A stretch of DNA of 64,000 nt, taken from contig JNET01034401.1 of the NCBI GenBank assembly GCA_000697455.1, forward strand, positions 1 through 64,000, given 5' to 3'. The notes under the pieces are model-generated. The model had not been told where the DNA came from. It saw nothing but the letters and a program-made list of their open reading frames with translations, and did not search any database. Positions 20,867-32,205 of the stretch are shown here, one piece after another. Origin of the DNA: Basidiobolus heterosporus B8920 (lineage: Eukaryota > Basidiobolomycota > Basidiobolomycetes > Basidiobolales > Basidiobolaceae). The first letter of the stretch is position 1; every line of letters starts with the position of its first letter. A program made the position numbers and the translations under genes.

Positions 20867-22128
20867 GCAGTGACATTGCATCCCGAGGATGGCTTATTTT
20901 TCACCTTTAAGTTTGTAATTTTTTTCTCACCATCTTAGCATATCTCATCTTCGTAAGATCAGGATCATTATGAATGTACCAAAGGACCTCATATGTGTGT
21001 GGTGACGCCATTAAGACCATATCCATACATTTCCCCGACAATAAGCCTTATTTATTATCTAACTTCATAAGTTTCCTGATCACCAGGGACATATTGTAAA
21101 GCACGTACCCATCTACCACAAACCTCAACATAACCATCAAGTCTTCGCACAGTCTCGAATTGACCGGTTGAAATTTTCCTCACTGCTACTCTTGAGTTAG
21201 GTTTTCCTGGCAATTTGTGGAATCAATTCCATCCATTTGTTATATATGTCGTTGTTGCTTGTTCACAATAAAAAGTAAATATTTATAACGATGACTAGTG
21301 TTCTATAAGTTTTCGACTTACGCCAACACTCGAACATCCACCACTGTCTTCACCTTTGACTGGGTCTTGAGTCTGGGCTTACCGGAAATACGGTTAATAA
21401 AATATTCGGGACATGTGCACCCATACTTCCATAAATAAGCAATCATCTATCGTCCTATCGTTCTTGGTCGCGTTCTTTCAATACTCCATTTTTACCGATT
21501 CATCAGTACATCAGCTTACGCGATATATCACCGGGTTTCGAAAGAAAATGGGCACAATAAATAGTCAAGAATAGGAAAGCGGTGGTTACCTCATACAGTA
21601 ACATACCTACCGAAGATATTCCTTTTTATCGAGATATGAGAATTAGCCTATTCTGATACTATGGTATTTCTTTTACCATGTTATTGGAATAAAAAAGTGG
21701 GTGAATTCGATTTATGGAAAGTGCTTGACTATTATGATGAACAAATCAAACTTATAATTGCTTTCTTGGTTAAGCCAATCGATGGTTTGATGCCATAGTT
21801 GACTATTTCATGTGTTCTTTACACTGATAGCACACATTTAGAATAAACTCAAGGATTTAGTATAGTCCACTCCAATCAGTAACCTAGATAATGGCCCAGT
21901 ATTCTGTCCACTGACGCCAAACAGGTATCAGAATGGGAGTCATATGATACATCCATGAACCAAGTGTGAACAAACATTGGATTAAACGATTTATTTCAAT
22001 GATATTATTGTATGTCTTGAGGGTGCAAAACGTAATGTCTAGTTGATGTTCTTACGGGTATGGAAATGCTAATAGAATGTTTTGTGCTAATTTTAAAAAT
22101 AAACATGTTACATCTTTATGGGGCGGTT
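20867..22128. other. Intergenic with one candidate small gene
   Basis: Between convergent ends of the FHA-RING gene (+) and ILV5 (-). Apart from the candidate at 21055-21446 I see nothing. Confidence 0.35.
21055..21446 (-). CDS. Possible small spliced gene or 3' exons of one
   Basis: Two minus-strand pieces, 21446-21383 and 21206-21055, join in phase (donor GTAAGC, acceptor CCAG) to a 71-residue frame beginning MIAYLWKYGCTCPEYFINR and ending GDQETYEVR. The second piece (KPNSRVAVRKISTGQFETV...) has coding-like composition. The intron would be 176 bases, longer than others here. More exons may lie to the right, but I could not place them. I do not recognise the family, and chance remains possible. 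Confidence 0.3.
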
Positions 22129-23378
22129 TTAGTTGTTTTCAGGACGGAGACTACGAACAGTCTTGCCTGCACGCCACATTTCACTTTCACGGATTTCTTC
22201 AAGCTCCTTTTCGAGCTCCTCACGATAGTTAGATTTGGAGTTCTTATCAAGGGAGCGACGTGTTTCACTTCCATTAGCAACGGATTCATATAGTTCCTCG
22301 AAGACTGGCTTGGTAGCTGAATAGAATGGCTTCCACCAGTCAAGGGCACCACGCTGAGCAGTAGTGGAGCAGTTGGAGTACATCCAATCCATACCCTTTT
22401 CGCCGATCAAAGGATAGAGTGATTGAGTAGCTTCCTCAACAGTTTCATTGAAAGCTTCAGATGGGGAGTGGCCGTGTGCACGCAACACTTCATATTGGGC
22501 TTGGAAAGCACCTTGAATAGCGCCCATTAAAATTCCACGTTCGCCAGTCAAGTCAGAATACACTTCCTTTTCAAAGGTAGTTTCATACAAATAACCGGAG
22601 CCAATTCCAACCCCGAGTGCGATGGCTCTTTCTTTAGCATTACCAGAGTAATCCTGGAAAACGGCAAAGGAGGAGTTGATTCCACGACCTTGTTGGAAAA
22701 GACGGCGTACAGTAAAGCCAGAACCCTTGGGGGCGGCAAGAATTACATCGACATCTTTAGGGGGTACCACACCGGTGTCCTCTTTATACACTACCGAGAA
22801 ACCGTGAGAGAAGTAGATAGTCTTGCCTTTGGTGAGATAAGGCTTCACAGTGGGCCACAACTCTTTTTGAGCAGCATCAGAAAGCAAGTTCATGATAACA
22901 GTGCCCTTATCACAGGCCTCTTCAATGGAGAAAAGATTTTTTCCAGGAATCCAACCTTCTTCAACTGCTTGATCATAGGTTTTGCCTTTACGTTGTCCAA
23001 TAATGACATTAAGTCCGTTATCTCGCATATTTAAAGCTTGACCACGACCTTGAGGACCATAGCCGAGAACAGTCAATGTGTCGTTTGCGAAAATTTTCTG
23101 GATTTTTTCTTTAGGATAATCTGCACGTTCATAGACGGTTTCATCGACGCCACCAAAGTTGAGAGTTTTGATACTACGAGATTGGAGCTATATAAAGAAA
23201 ACATTAGAGAAAATGGAAATAAAAAATCTACTCGTATAAGATGTACCTTGAAAGCAGTAGCCTGTGCGGTGGTTCTGAGAACAGGTCGCATCGCAGCAAT
23301 TGATAGCTGACGAAGAGGCTGGCGAGGGACGCATGAGGCTCTAGCGAGAACTCTGAAAGAAGCACGGGCGGCGTTCAT
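22129..23378 (-). CDS. ILV5: Ketol-acid reductoisomerase, mitochondrial
   Basis: Exons 23378-23247 and 23187-22129 give 396 residues. Residues 1-44 are rich in Arg, Ala and Ser and free of acids: a mitochondrial presequence. The enzyme converts acetolactate and acetohydroxybutyrate with NADPH in valine and isoleucine synthesis. Seen: the nucleotide-binding loop VLGYGPQGRGQA; GKTIYFSHGFSVVYKE; VDVILAAPKGSG; SDLTGERGILMGAIQGAFQA with catalytic acids; and GMDWMYSNCSTTAQRGALDW. Length is normal. It is divergent from LEU2 with 1.18 kb between starts; Gcn4-type sites lie between them. Confidence 0.96.
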
Positions 23379-23711
23379 CGTGGATAACTAAAAGCTGTTG
23401 CGAAGGCAAAAGTGCTGATGAGAATGTTGACTTGAAGGATGTAGATATTTATAAGTGTTATAGACTTTGTCTTGATGACTGAGAGTGATAAGCACATTCT
23501 TTTCAAGCACATGATGTTGAATAACTATTCAACCCAAATTAAGATGTACCAGATAAACTGAGGATAATAATTGGTTAGAAATAGATATTAAATAAGAAGT
23601 ATGTTGTGGAACAATTTCCAGATACAATGAATATGAATGAATACTACTAGGAAATGTTTAAAGCCCACTTCGATTATCTATAGCATCACAGGTCATTAAA
23701 TGTACGGATAC

Positions 23712-23718
23712 TGAGTCA
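23712..23718. promoter_or_regulatory. Gcn4-type site TGAGTCA
   Basis: Perfect palindromic bZIP (Gcn4/AP-1) site, about 335 bases upstream of ILV5. Gcn4 activates amino-acid synthesis genes in fungi; binding here is inferred. Confidence 0.5.
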
Positions 23719-24061
23719 TCACAGCTAACAATTCATGCGTAAGCTGATGAGGTATACAAAATGCTACGTTTATTCCGAAAACGTGGTTCACTCAGTACAA
23801 AAGTAATGTAGCCTGATGTTCACACGGACACAGATTTTCCTATCGATAGCGGTTCATTTCAAGGAAACTTCTGAGCTTCACTAATTTTTTCACCAAGTGG
23901 TATGAACTCGGGCCAAGCTTGTCAAACTTTCAATGTGTGCTTGCTAGTCTTGGCCATTATGTTGAGCGGAAAGCGTAGCCCCAGATACATATTTCTATGA
24001 ATGTTCAACTTAGAGTTCCATAACAAGTAACCAGAATGAGAAAGTGAACGTGATTCACTCC

Positions 24062-24067
24062 GAGTCA
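24062..24067 (-). promoter_or_regulatory. Gcn4-type core TGACTC (minus strand)
   Basis: GAGTCA on the plus strand, roughly mid-way between the two genes. Core match only. Confidence 0.35.
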
Positions 24068-24517
24068 GGGCAACAGTGTCCAATCAACTATATTGTTACT
24101 CCATATATAGACAGGAGGAAATCGATATCACCAGATAAGGAAGTAGCTTGATGTTTGAGTTCACGAGGTTGTACTACTTTCTCTTCAAGTGTAGTTTATG
24201 AATTGAGTGGCAACCAAGCCCGTGATTAGCGATGATACCACTAAGATTCCACTTCTAATGATCCTCTACCAAAATCTTCATTGGAATGTTCAAGGCCAGT
24301 GATAACCATGATCTGAATCCATCATCTATGCTATGGTTCATGTCGTGCAAATCCTGACCAAACTGGTGCGAGTCATCATTCGTCAGACGATTCAGGTCCT
24401 GGATTCGTTTAAAATTAGCTTAGCCCTCGTCAGCTCTTCGAACATACATTCTCACTTACACTGTTCTTCCTCCACTGAACAGATAAATTTAATCTGTTAT
24501 CTGTGGCAATTACCAAT

Positions 24518-24523
24518 TGACTC
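24518..24523 (+). promoter_or_regulatory. Gcn4-type core TGACTC near LEU2
   Basis: TGACTCTT, 39 bases before the LEU2 ATG. Core match; perhaps too close to the start to be an activator site. Confidence 0.3.
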
Positions 24524-24561
24524 TTGTATTCTTTCAAATACCTTAAATTATCTACTCAAAT

Positions 24562-25796
24562 ATGCCTAGCTCTCACAAAATTGTTGTACTTGCTGGTGAT
24601 GGTATTGGCCCTGAAATCACTGCCGAAGCTGTTAAGGTTTTAAAATGTGTTTCCGCAAAACGTTCTACTGTAAATGGTCAACAGTTTGAATTTATCGAAG
24701 CCAAATTTGGTGGAGCTGCCATCGATGCAACTGGTACTGGTAAACGTTTTATATATGCACCTTAACATGCAGCTAATTTTCAAGTATAGGCGTCCCTTTC
24801 CCACCTGAAACGTTGGAAGCCTGCAAAAACGCCGATGCCATCCTTCTAGGAGCTGTTGGTGGTCCTCAGTGGCCTCGTCCCATCGATCCAAATGATCCTT
24901 CCAAAGGCTTGACACCCCGTCCAGAACAAGGGCTTCTTGACCTTAGAAAAACTCTTGACTTGTATGCTAACATTCGTCCAGTTAGCTTTGCTAGTGATTC
25001 TTTGGTCTCTACAAGCCCTCTCAAAGAAGAAATCGTTCGTGGTACCGAGTATATTATTGTTCGTGAATTATGCGGTGGTATTTACTTTGGGCAAAGAAAA
25101 GAAGCTGATGAAGATGGTCAGGCCATTGATACAATGCCTTACAGTGCGGAAGAAATACGCAGAATCACACGTTTGGCTGCACATTTAGCACTGCAACACA
25201 ATCCTCCTCTTCCCATCCACTCAATAGATAAAGCTAACGTACTCGCCACCTCTCGGTTGTGGCGTAAAACTGTCACTGAGACTTTGAAAAACGAGTTCCC
25301 CACTATTAATCTAGACCACCACCTTGTTGACTCTGCGGCAATGCATATGATTCGTAACCCTCGTCTTCTTAACGGAGTTATCGTTACTGAAAATATGTTT
25401 GGTGATATTCTCAGTGATGAAGCTAGTGTTATCCCTGGCTCTCTTGGCTTACTACCATCTGCATCATTGAGTGGCCTTCCTGACGGAAACGGTAAATGCC
25501 TAGGACTCTACGAGCCTATCCATGGCTCTGCACCAGATATCGCAGGCCAAGGGATCGCTAATCCTATCGGAACCATTCTCAGTGCTGCTTTACTCTTGAG
25601 ATACTCCCTAAACATGGATATTGAAGCAAAGGCCATTGAAGAGGCCGTTAAAAAGGTTTTAGATGAGACCAAGACCGGTGGACACGGTTTCAGGACCAAA
25701 GATCTTGGGGGTGAGAAGAGTACCACCGAGGTTGGTGACCAAATCATCAATGTCCTTAGTTCCCTACTCGACACTCTCAACAAGGAATCTTCGTAA
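24562..25796 (+). CDS. LEU2: 3-isopropylmalate dehydrogenase
   Basis: Exons 24562-24739 and 24790-25796 give 394 residues, somewhat longer than many fungal forms (about 365). The enzyme oxidises and decarboxylates 3-isopropylmalate with NAD in leucine synthesis. Seen: [35 protein letters not shown], the substrate-binding [24 protein letters not shown], the metal-binding [14 protein letters not shown], and the NAD loop [19 protein letters not shown]. All catalytic residues I can check are present. No targeting peptide is seen at the N-terminus, so the cytosol is likely. It pairs head-to-head with ILV5. Confidence 0.96.
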
Positions 25797-25903
25797 TACG
25801 TTAACATAGACAAAGTTCAACATATGTTCCGTTACTTCATCACAAAGCATAATTCAATAAAAATCATTTACAATAGGAAGTTTATTTACATTTTGGGAGG
25901 TCA

Positions 25904-27436
25904 TTATATTAGGATAGTAGGCAAGGACATTTTCTCCAGCTGACGATGCTGCAATAAAGCTTGTAATCCCGATTCAGTGGTCACCATTTCTGGAGCGTAT
26001 AGTTGTTTCAATAAAGGACAGTTCTCCAAAATCACATTCACCATCTGATCCCCATCTGCGGGTAGATAACTGGACAACTCACCAAACGAGAGGTATTTCA
26101 ATTTATGGCAACAGCGTAGCAGATTAGCCAGATCAAGATTGTCAATGAGACACAATTCAATTTGAAAATGATGCAAATTTCGACAATTAAGAGCAATCGT
26201 TTCCACTGTCTCCGTGTCCAGCACATGTTCGTGAATTTCTTCGATCACCAATTTACGCAAGGTTGGCCCGCTTTTCAGGATCAATTTCCTAATACTTCTG
26301 CAAGTGACTTGGTGTAATTTACGCAAGATAATCTTCTTCAGGGAATTTCCTTTGGTCGCGATAAATTCCAGGTCTCGATCTCTAACGAAGCAATCCACCA
26401 GCTCCAATGTTTTCAGATTCGGAAAGTTGGCAATTCTACTGAAGGGAATCTGGCCTGAATCATTATTCAATATTTTCAATGAGCCAAAACTTTCCCGATG
26501 ATGCTCTATTAGTGCTTCTAAGGTTTCGTTCAATGGATCGCTTACACCAGAGATTTTAAATTCCCTTAGAGAATTTGGTTGTTGACTTCTTATGACATTT
26601 GCAATATCCTTATCGAGTACTTGAAATTGCTTATTCTCAACGGTAAGGTGCAGAACTTCAAGATTATGGCATGCTGTAGCTACGTATTCAAGGTGATTTT
26701 CCTGGATTTGATTGGACGTGGGATCCTGCTTCCATAGGAGCTTCAGTTGTGTTAAAGAATAAAAGTTCAAAGGATCAGGAAAGATTTCTTTCAAAGGTAT
26801 TGTGGCGTTCCATGTTAAACTGGTGATACACGGAGCACACCTACTCCTGGTCACCCCCCAAAGCTTCAAAGTCAACCTTTGATCCACTAGAGCTTCTTCC
26901 GGTGTATACTCAAAACTTAGAAAAGGAAAAGGATCTGCTTTGACTAAACGAAGAAAATCTTGTAACCCGACCAAGTCAAACGTACGAGCCAAGCAAAGAT
27001 AATCGTAAAAAGGTCTATTAAGAGCTGAGTAATGAATAGATTCGAAGGCTTCGACCGCAAGTTGAAGTTCGACTTCGTCTAGAATCGGATTCATCTGGTT
27101 GAAAAAATTCTGTATCAAAAGATAAAAACGATCGAGATAGCTAACTTGAGCACATAGGGCATCAATAGTCGTGACTGCCTCTAACTCTTCTGAATCAAAC
27201 GAATCATACTCCAAGCAGCTGAGATATGTTCGAAGTAACTTGGTAATGGTCAGTTTACGTAGACTCTGTGACATATTTCCATTGGCAAGCAGTGCCCAGG
27301 GATCCCGATAAAGATATAAAACGGCAGCCTCTGACCATACATGGTTCACGAAACAGAGGGTATAGCAAGTGTCTTTATCGGCTTTGAGCCACAAGAAAAT
27401 TTGTCGTAAACATGGTATAGGAAGTTGAACAGACAT
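25904..27436 (-). CDS. F-box / leucine-rich-repeat protein
   Basis: Intronless, 510 residues. Residues 2-45 fit an F-box (LPIPCLRQIFLWLKADKDTC...FVNHVWSEAAVLYLYRDPW), the part that docks on Skp1 of SCF ubiquitin ligases. The rest is a run of irregular LRRs from about 200 on (for example LKTLELVDCFVRDRDLEFIA and LHHFQIELCLIDNLDLANLL), which would choose the substrate. Expanded families of such intronless F-box/LRR genes are common in early-diverging fungi; membership here is inferred. The substrate is unknown. Confidence 0.8.
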   Translation of the reverse strand: MSVQLPIPCLRQIFLWLKADKDTCYTLCFVNHVWSEAAVLYLYRDPWALLANGNMSQSLRKLTITKLLRTYLSCLEYDSFDSEELEAVTTIDALCAQVSYLDRFYLLIQNFFNQMNPILDEVELQLAVEAFESIHYSALNRPFYDYLCLARTFDLVGLQDFLRLVKADPFPFLSFEYTPEEALVDQRLTLKLWGVTRSRCAPCITSLTWNATIPLKEIFPDPLNFYSLTQLKLLWKQDPTSNQIQENHLEYVATACHNLEVLHLTVENKQFQVLDKDIANVIRSQQPNSLREFKISGVSDPLNETLEALIEHHRESFGSLKILNNDSGQIPFSRIANFPNLKTLELVDCFVRDRDLEFIATKGNSLKKIILRKLHQVTCRSIRKLILKSGPTLRKLVIEEIHEHVLDTETVETIALNCRNLHHFQIELCLIDNLDLANLLRCCHKLKYLSFGELSSYLPADGDQMVNVILENCPLLKQLYAPEMVTTESGLQALLQHRQLEKMSLPTILI

Positions 27437-28245
27437 ACGGAAGAACTCTAGAAAAGCCTCACTTCAAATGGTACTAAAAGTAAAACGGTAATTCTACAGG
27501 AGAAACTAGCACCAATTTCTCCAAGTCTAGAAATTGAATCATCCAAGAAATCATATTAAATACAAACAAAATAATTCATCATGTTGACCAATCTTGCGAA
27601 ATGATAGAATCACCATCCTCACATGACTGCCAGATTTATCAAAACCCTTGATCACGAAGACATATTATGTGTAACTTTGCCATGGAAACCTCATAGAATC
27701 ATATGAAATTTGCCCATAACCAGTTCACATGCCAACAGGTATACGTGTCTTACTCATTCCCAGGAGAATCCGGAAAATTATCGGAACAGAATCCAATAAA
27801 TTGTGAGGAGTAACCCTGAGTAATGCAGTGTTCAAGAGAAATCAAGGGAAATGAGTTAGTGACTATTGCTCTACACAGTTAGCAGAGATCATTAATAATC
27901 TACATAACCGGCAGATGACACTAGTAAACTACATAGCCGGGAGAGATCATTAGTAATCTATATAACCGGTGGAGATCATTAATAATCTAGTTTTGCTTTC
28001 TCTGCGAAGTCAGCTGATACAGGAGAGGGGAAACTCCCTAACAAAGTAGTAGTATGGAGTTGTAATAGACGAGATCACATTTGTTACCAATTCATCCACA
28101 CACCCACACAAAATATATAAACGATATACATTAATGGTTTGTGTACGAAATGAATATATTTCAATGATTGTTTGATAATTCTTTGATTTAGATTATACCA
28201 AATACAAAGGATTTACTATATAACAGGGTAGAGGTTGATTTGGGA
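27437..28245. other. Intergenic with a 29-bp repeat cluster
   Basis: About 810 bases between F-box gene start (-) and the 3' end of C1-THF synthase (-). Holds the repeat cluster at 27886-27990. No coding signal. Confidence 0.4.
27886..27990. repeat. Four degenerate ~29-bp tandem units
   Basis: Each unit reads like AGATCATTAATAATCTACAT followed by AACCGG; the second is most diverged and the fourth is cut after ATCTAG. Each unit holds a near-palindrome (AGATCATTAATAATCT), so it could be paired binding sites or a decayed minisatellite. Confidence 0.6.
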
Positions 28246-31200
28246 TTAAAATAGACCCATAACTCTACCAGTCTCGGGATCCAAATCCACATCATAGAAG
28301 CAGGGACGCTAGTATCAAAGGGTAAGAAAGTGTACAATGCGATGAGAGAAACATAAAATATAATTACAGTAGGAAGTCCAGGCATGGTTTGCATTTCACC
28401 TACGAGAGGATATAGGAAACCTGCACCCACGCTAGCCCGAATATCTCGGATGGGTACGGTGAACCCTTAGAAGCCAAGTCGCGTCAGTTAGCTTGTACAA
28501 AACATGAGTAACAAATACCCTTACCTGTTGGAACACCCTTGAGCTTAGGATCATGGGACAGACTTAAGTGAGTTTTGGCCATACAGATTGGGAGATTATC
28601 AAAACCCTTGGTTCAAAACTCCTGTTAGTATCACATCACTGAGATATTGCCTGGTAAATTTAGACTTACTTGTTTGGTGTACAGCTCAACCTTTTGACGA
28701 GCAAGGTCGGAGAAGGAGACGCCATCAGCGCCATACATCTCCTTGGCAATAGTCTCGATCTTTTGTTCGATGCTTGTGTTGACATCATAAAGGAATTTGA
28801 AGTCAGATGGTCTAGAGCATGCATTGACTACGGATTTCGCGAGGTCAATGGCACCGAGACCTCCTTGAGCCCAATGATTGCAGGACACCGCATCATCAGC
28901 ACCAGCTGACAGTGACAGACGCTTTACTAACTCAATTTCAGCGTCTGTGTCAGTCTTGAATTTATTAACGGCCACGATAACGGAAATTCCGAATTTCTTG
29001 GCGTTCTCAATATGCTTGGCCAAGTTGTTGCACCCCTTTTCTAGTAAATCAAGGTTCTCGTTCTGATATTCATCTGGCAGAGGCTTTCCTGGGGTAACAT
29101 CGGGGCCACCACCGTGCATCTTCAATGCTTTGATGGTTGCGACCAGAATCACTGCGTTGGGAACCAAGCCAGATACACGACACTTAATATCAAAGAATTT
29201 CTCCATGCCAATATCAGCACCAAACCCAGCTTCGGTAATGACGTATCCAGCTGAAGAGTCATCTTCACCCTCTTCCACACCAGCCAATTTGAGAGCAATA
29301 CGGTCAGCAAGAACGGACGAGTTTCCATGGGCGATGTTAGCGAAAGGACCAGCATGGACAAAGACAGGTGTGCCTTCAAGTGTTTGCATCAGGTTAGGCC
29401 TAATAGCATCCTTCATCAACACAGTCAAAGCACCACCAATACCAATATCATCGGCGGTAACTGGTTCGCCGGACTTGCTAGAAGCAACCACCATACGGCC
29501 CAATCTTTCGCGCATATCGCTCAAAGAAGTACTCAAAGCAAGCACTGCCATACATTCACTGGCAACTGCGATGTCGAAGCCAGTTTCGCGACTGTGACCA
29601 TGCTCAGTAGGATTTTGACCAATAGTGATCTTTCTCAAGAAACGATCGTTGGTATCCATAACTCTTTGCCAAGTAATGGTGCTAGGATCGATATCCAATC
29701 TAGCAAAGCGGGCTTTTTCTTCGGGAGTCAAGGAGTCAGGGTCAGTCTTATCAATCCCCAACTTCTTGAGACGCGTCAACATGACATTGGAGAATTTGCG
29801 AACACCGTTTTTAGCTGGGCAAAGTCTATTAAAGAGAGCATTGTCGCTCTGAGTGGCTTCATGGAACATTCTGGCGTCAATCGCGGCAGCTAGTAGATTG
29901 TTAGCGGCGGTGATTGCATGAATATCTCCGGTAAGATGAAGGTTGAATTCATCCATGGGAATCACCTGAGAGTAACCACCGCCAGCAGCTCCACCCTTAA
30001 TGCCAAAGGTGGGACCTTGTGAAGGCTGTCTAACGCAAGCAAAGGCTATTTTGTTAAGGTGCGCACCGAGAGCTTGCACCAAACCGATAGTGGTGGTAGA
30101 TTTTCCTTCACCCAAAGGAGTTGGAGTAATTCCAGTAACAACAACATACTTACCATCCTGACGATGCTTTAGCCTCTCCAGAACAACAGGATCGACCTTG
30201 GCCTTGTATTGCCCATAAAGATCATACTCTCCTTCGAAGAGGCCCAAATCCTGTGCAATAAGTTTGACTTTCTTTGGTTTCTGGGCCATAGCGATATCAA
30301 TATCGCTAGGGACGGGCTCCTTCAATGGAAGTGGGAGAGGAGAGATTTTACGCTCCCGACTCTTTTCCAAAAAGCGCTTAGCACTGAGCAAAGTATTTGC
30401 CATCAGCATAGCAACTGTCATGGGTCCCACACCTCCGGGAACGGGAGTTATTTTTGAGGCGACCTCGGAGACTGATGCAAAATCAACATCGCCCGTCCAA
30501 CGAATACCTGACTTCTTGGAAGAATCAGGGATGGCGTTGGTTCCAACATCAATCACAACTGCACCAGGTTTGATCCAGTCTCCCTTGACGAAATCGGCCC
30601 GTCCAATAGCGACTACCACGATATCAGCAGATTTGACGATCTCGGGAAGATTCTGTGTTCTGGAGTGACAAAGGATAGCGGTGGCATTATGGTTCGTCAA
30701 GATATTGAATATGGGAGTACCCACAATATCACTACGCCCGATAACTACTGCTTTTTTCCCTGCAATCTCTACCCCGGAGCGAAGTAGAAGCTCGAGAATA
30801 CCAAAAGGAGTACAAGGCAAAAACATGGGTTCGCAACTACGCTTCGAAAGTCTTCCAATATTGTAAGGATGGAAACTATAAAAGAGGCAGTTTCAGAATT
30901 GAAAGGAATTTAAAGGGTTTAAAAAACCTATTGTACCCATCTACATCCTTTTCAGGGCTAATGGCCTCAGTAATTTCAATCTCGTTAATGCCTTTGGGTA
31001 AAGGAAGTTGAACCAAGATGCCATGAATAGCTGGGTTGCTATTGAGCTCGTTGACAACCTCCAGTAGCTAACGAGATGGTCAGCTTCCAGACATTTTCTA
31101 ACAAAGGTAAATAAGTGTATCCTACCTCATGTTGAGAAATGGTTTCAGGAAGTTTATGAGCAGTGAATTCAAAGTCGATCTATATTGGAGAAAATTAAGT

Positions 31201-31652
31201 ATTACACTTCTTGCTTGGGATAAAAGTAACTTCAAAGCATACCTCTTTGGCACATCTTTCCTTTTGTCTGACGTAAAGAGAAGAGTCTTCGCGGTTTCCT
31301 ACTTGGACAATGGCTAAGTGTGGCTTAAAAGTGGAATATTTCTGCTTAAGCTCAGCAGTTTCTTCCTTCAATTTAGTACGAATAGATCTATTTTGAAGAA
31401 TAGTTTATGGAATATAAATAACGGAAAGTTAGCTGGTATCTTAGGAACGTGTGTATTAATGACGAAAAGCAAGGTGAGAACATACTGGGCAATACTCTTC
31501 CCGTCAATAAGTTGAGCTGGCATATTTTGACTGTGGTATGAGAAACACGGAGAGAGTAGACGAAAAGGAGGGTTGAGTCTTCGGGTGGAAAGGCCTTCTA
31601 AAGTTATAGGCGAAAGAACTCTAGATTTTGTACGATGTATCAAACGTAACAT
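28246..31652 (-). CDS. ADE3: C1-tetrahydrofolate synthase, trifunctional
   Basis: Exons 31652-31486, 31387-31243, 31179-31126, 31067-30937, 30875-28670, 28606-28525, 28465-28368 and 28308-28246 give 981 residues. The N-terminal third is methylene-THF dehydrogenase/cyclohydrolase: [44 protein letters not shown] and PGGVGPMT. The rest is formate-THF ligase, with the ATP loop [14 protein letters not shown] and the end [17 protein letters not shown]...GLF. The protein interconverts one-carbon folates. From ATG 31652 the first 43 residues are basic and hydroxylated, a mitochondrial presequence; an in-frame ATG at 31523 ([10 protein letters not shown]) would give the cytosolic form. Size fits both known yeast isoforms. 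Confidence 0.95.
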
Positions 31653-32205
31653 GGGTATGGATACCTCCCGAGATATCAATAGATTATGATGTCTAGGGAA
31701 TTTGGCAGGTGGGAAAATTTTTTTGACTACTCTGGTTTGGTGACGAGCGTTCCGAGTGTGTGAAATTGGGCTAACTTAAGGAATACTTTCTCTATTTGGG
31801 TTGAGCAATGCATATCCTGACATATATATTCCAGTGCTTTTACCATGAAAAGCCTCACAGAAGAACACTGGTAAACTATTATCACTACGAGTATTCATCG
31901 ATATGAGTAATAAACTCAAGATCTAGACGTCTTCGAATTCTGATAAGATAAGATATGTAACAACTTGAGGGTTTCCAGATGCTCAAGCCAATCCAGCAAA
32001 TCAAATCGAATTGACGGGCAATACAATTTACAAAATCAAGTAATGCATATCACTATACTGAATAGCCATGATGTTGTCATGTAGAGCTTAAACATGTTTA
32101 TTTGCGTGAGTTAATGCTATTCGTTGACTTTCGAGTCTAATAGATAGCTAAAATGGATTATAATATCCTCATTGGGCTTACTGCTATGCTAACAATCCTT
32201 GACAA
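31653..32205. other. Divergent promoter, C1-THF synthase / KH-like gene
   Basis: About 550 bases. An ATG at 32153 lies in a frame that runs into the first intron of the KH-like gene but does not splice in phase, so I did not use it. Confidence 0.35.

Larger units (their letters stand above)
23379..24561. other. ILV5/LEU2 shared promoter region
   Basis: 1.18 kb between divergent starts. Contains TGAGTCA at 23712 and TGACTC cores at 24062 (minus) and 24518 (plus). I looked for a Leu3-type CCGGNNCCGG palindrome and did not find one. Confidence 0.5.

Noticed and set aside
23379-24561. Leu3-type CCGGNNCCGG site
   Set aside because: Searched for by eye in the ILV5/LEU2 promoter and not found; only Gcn4-type sites are supported.
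27886-27990. CRISPR-like array
   Set aside because: Units are adjacent without unique spacers, the number is small and the genome is eukaryotic.
29327-29893. Long plus-strand open frames within C1-THF synthase
   Set aside because: Antisense shadows of a well-conserved 2.2-kb coding exon.
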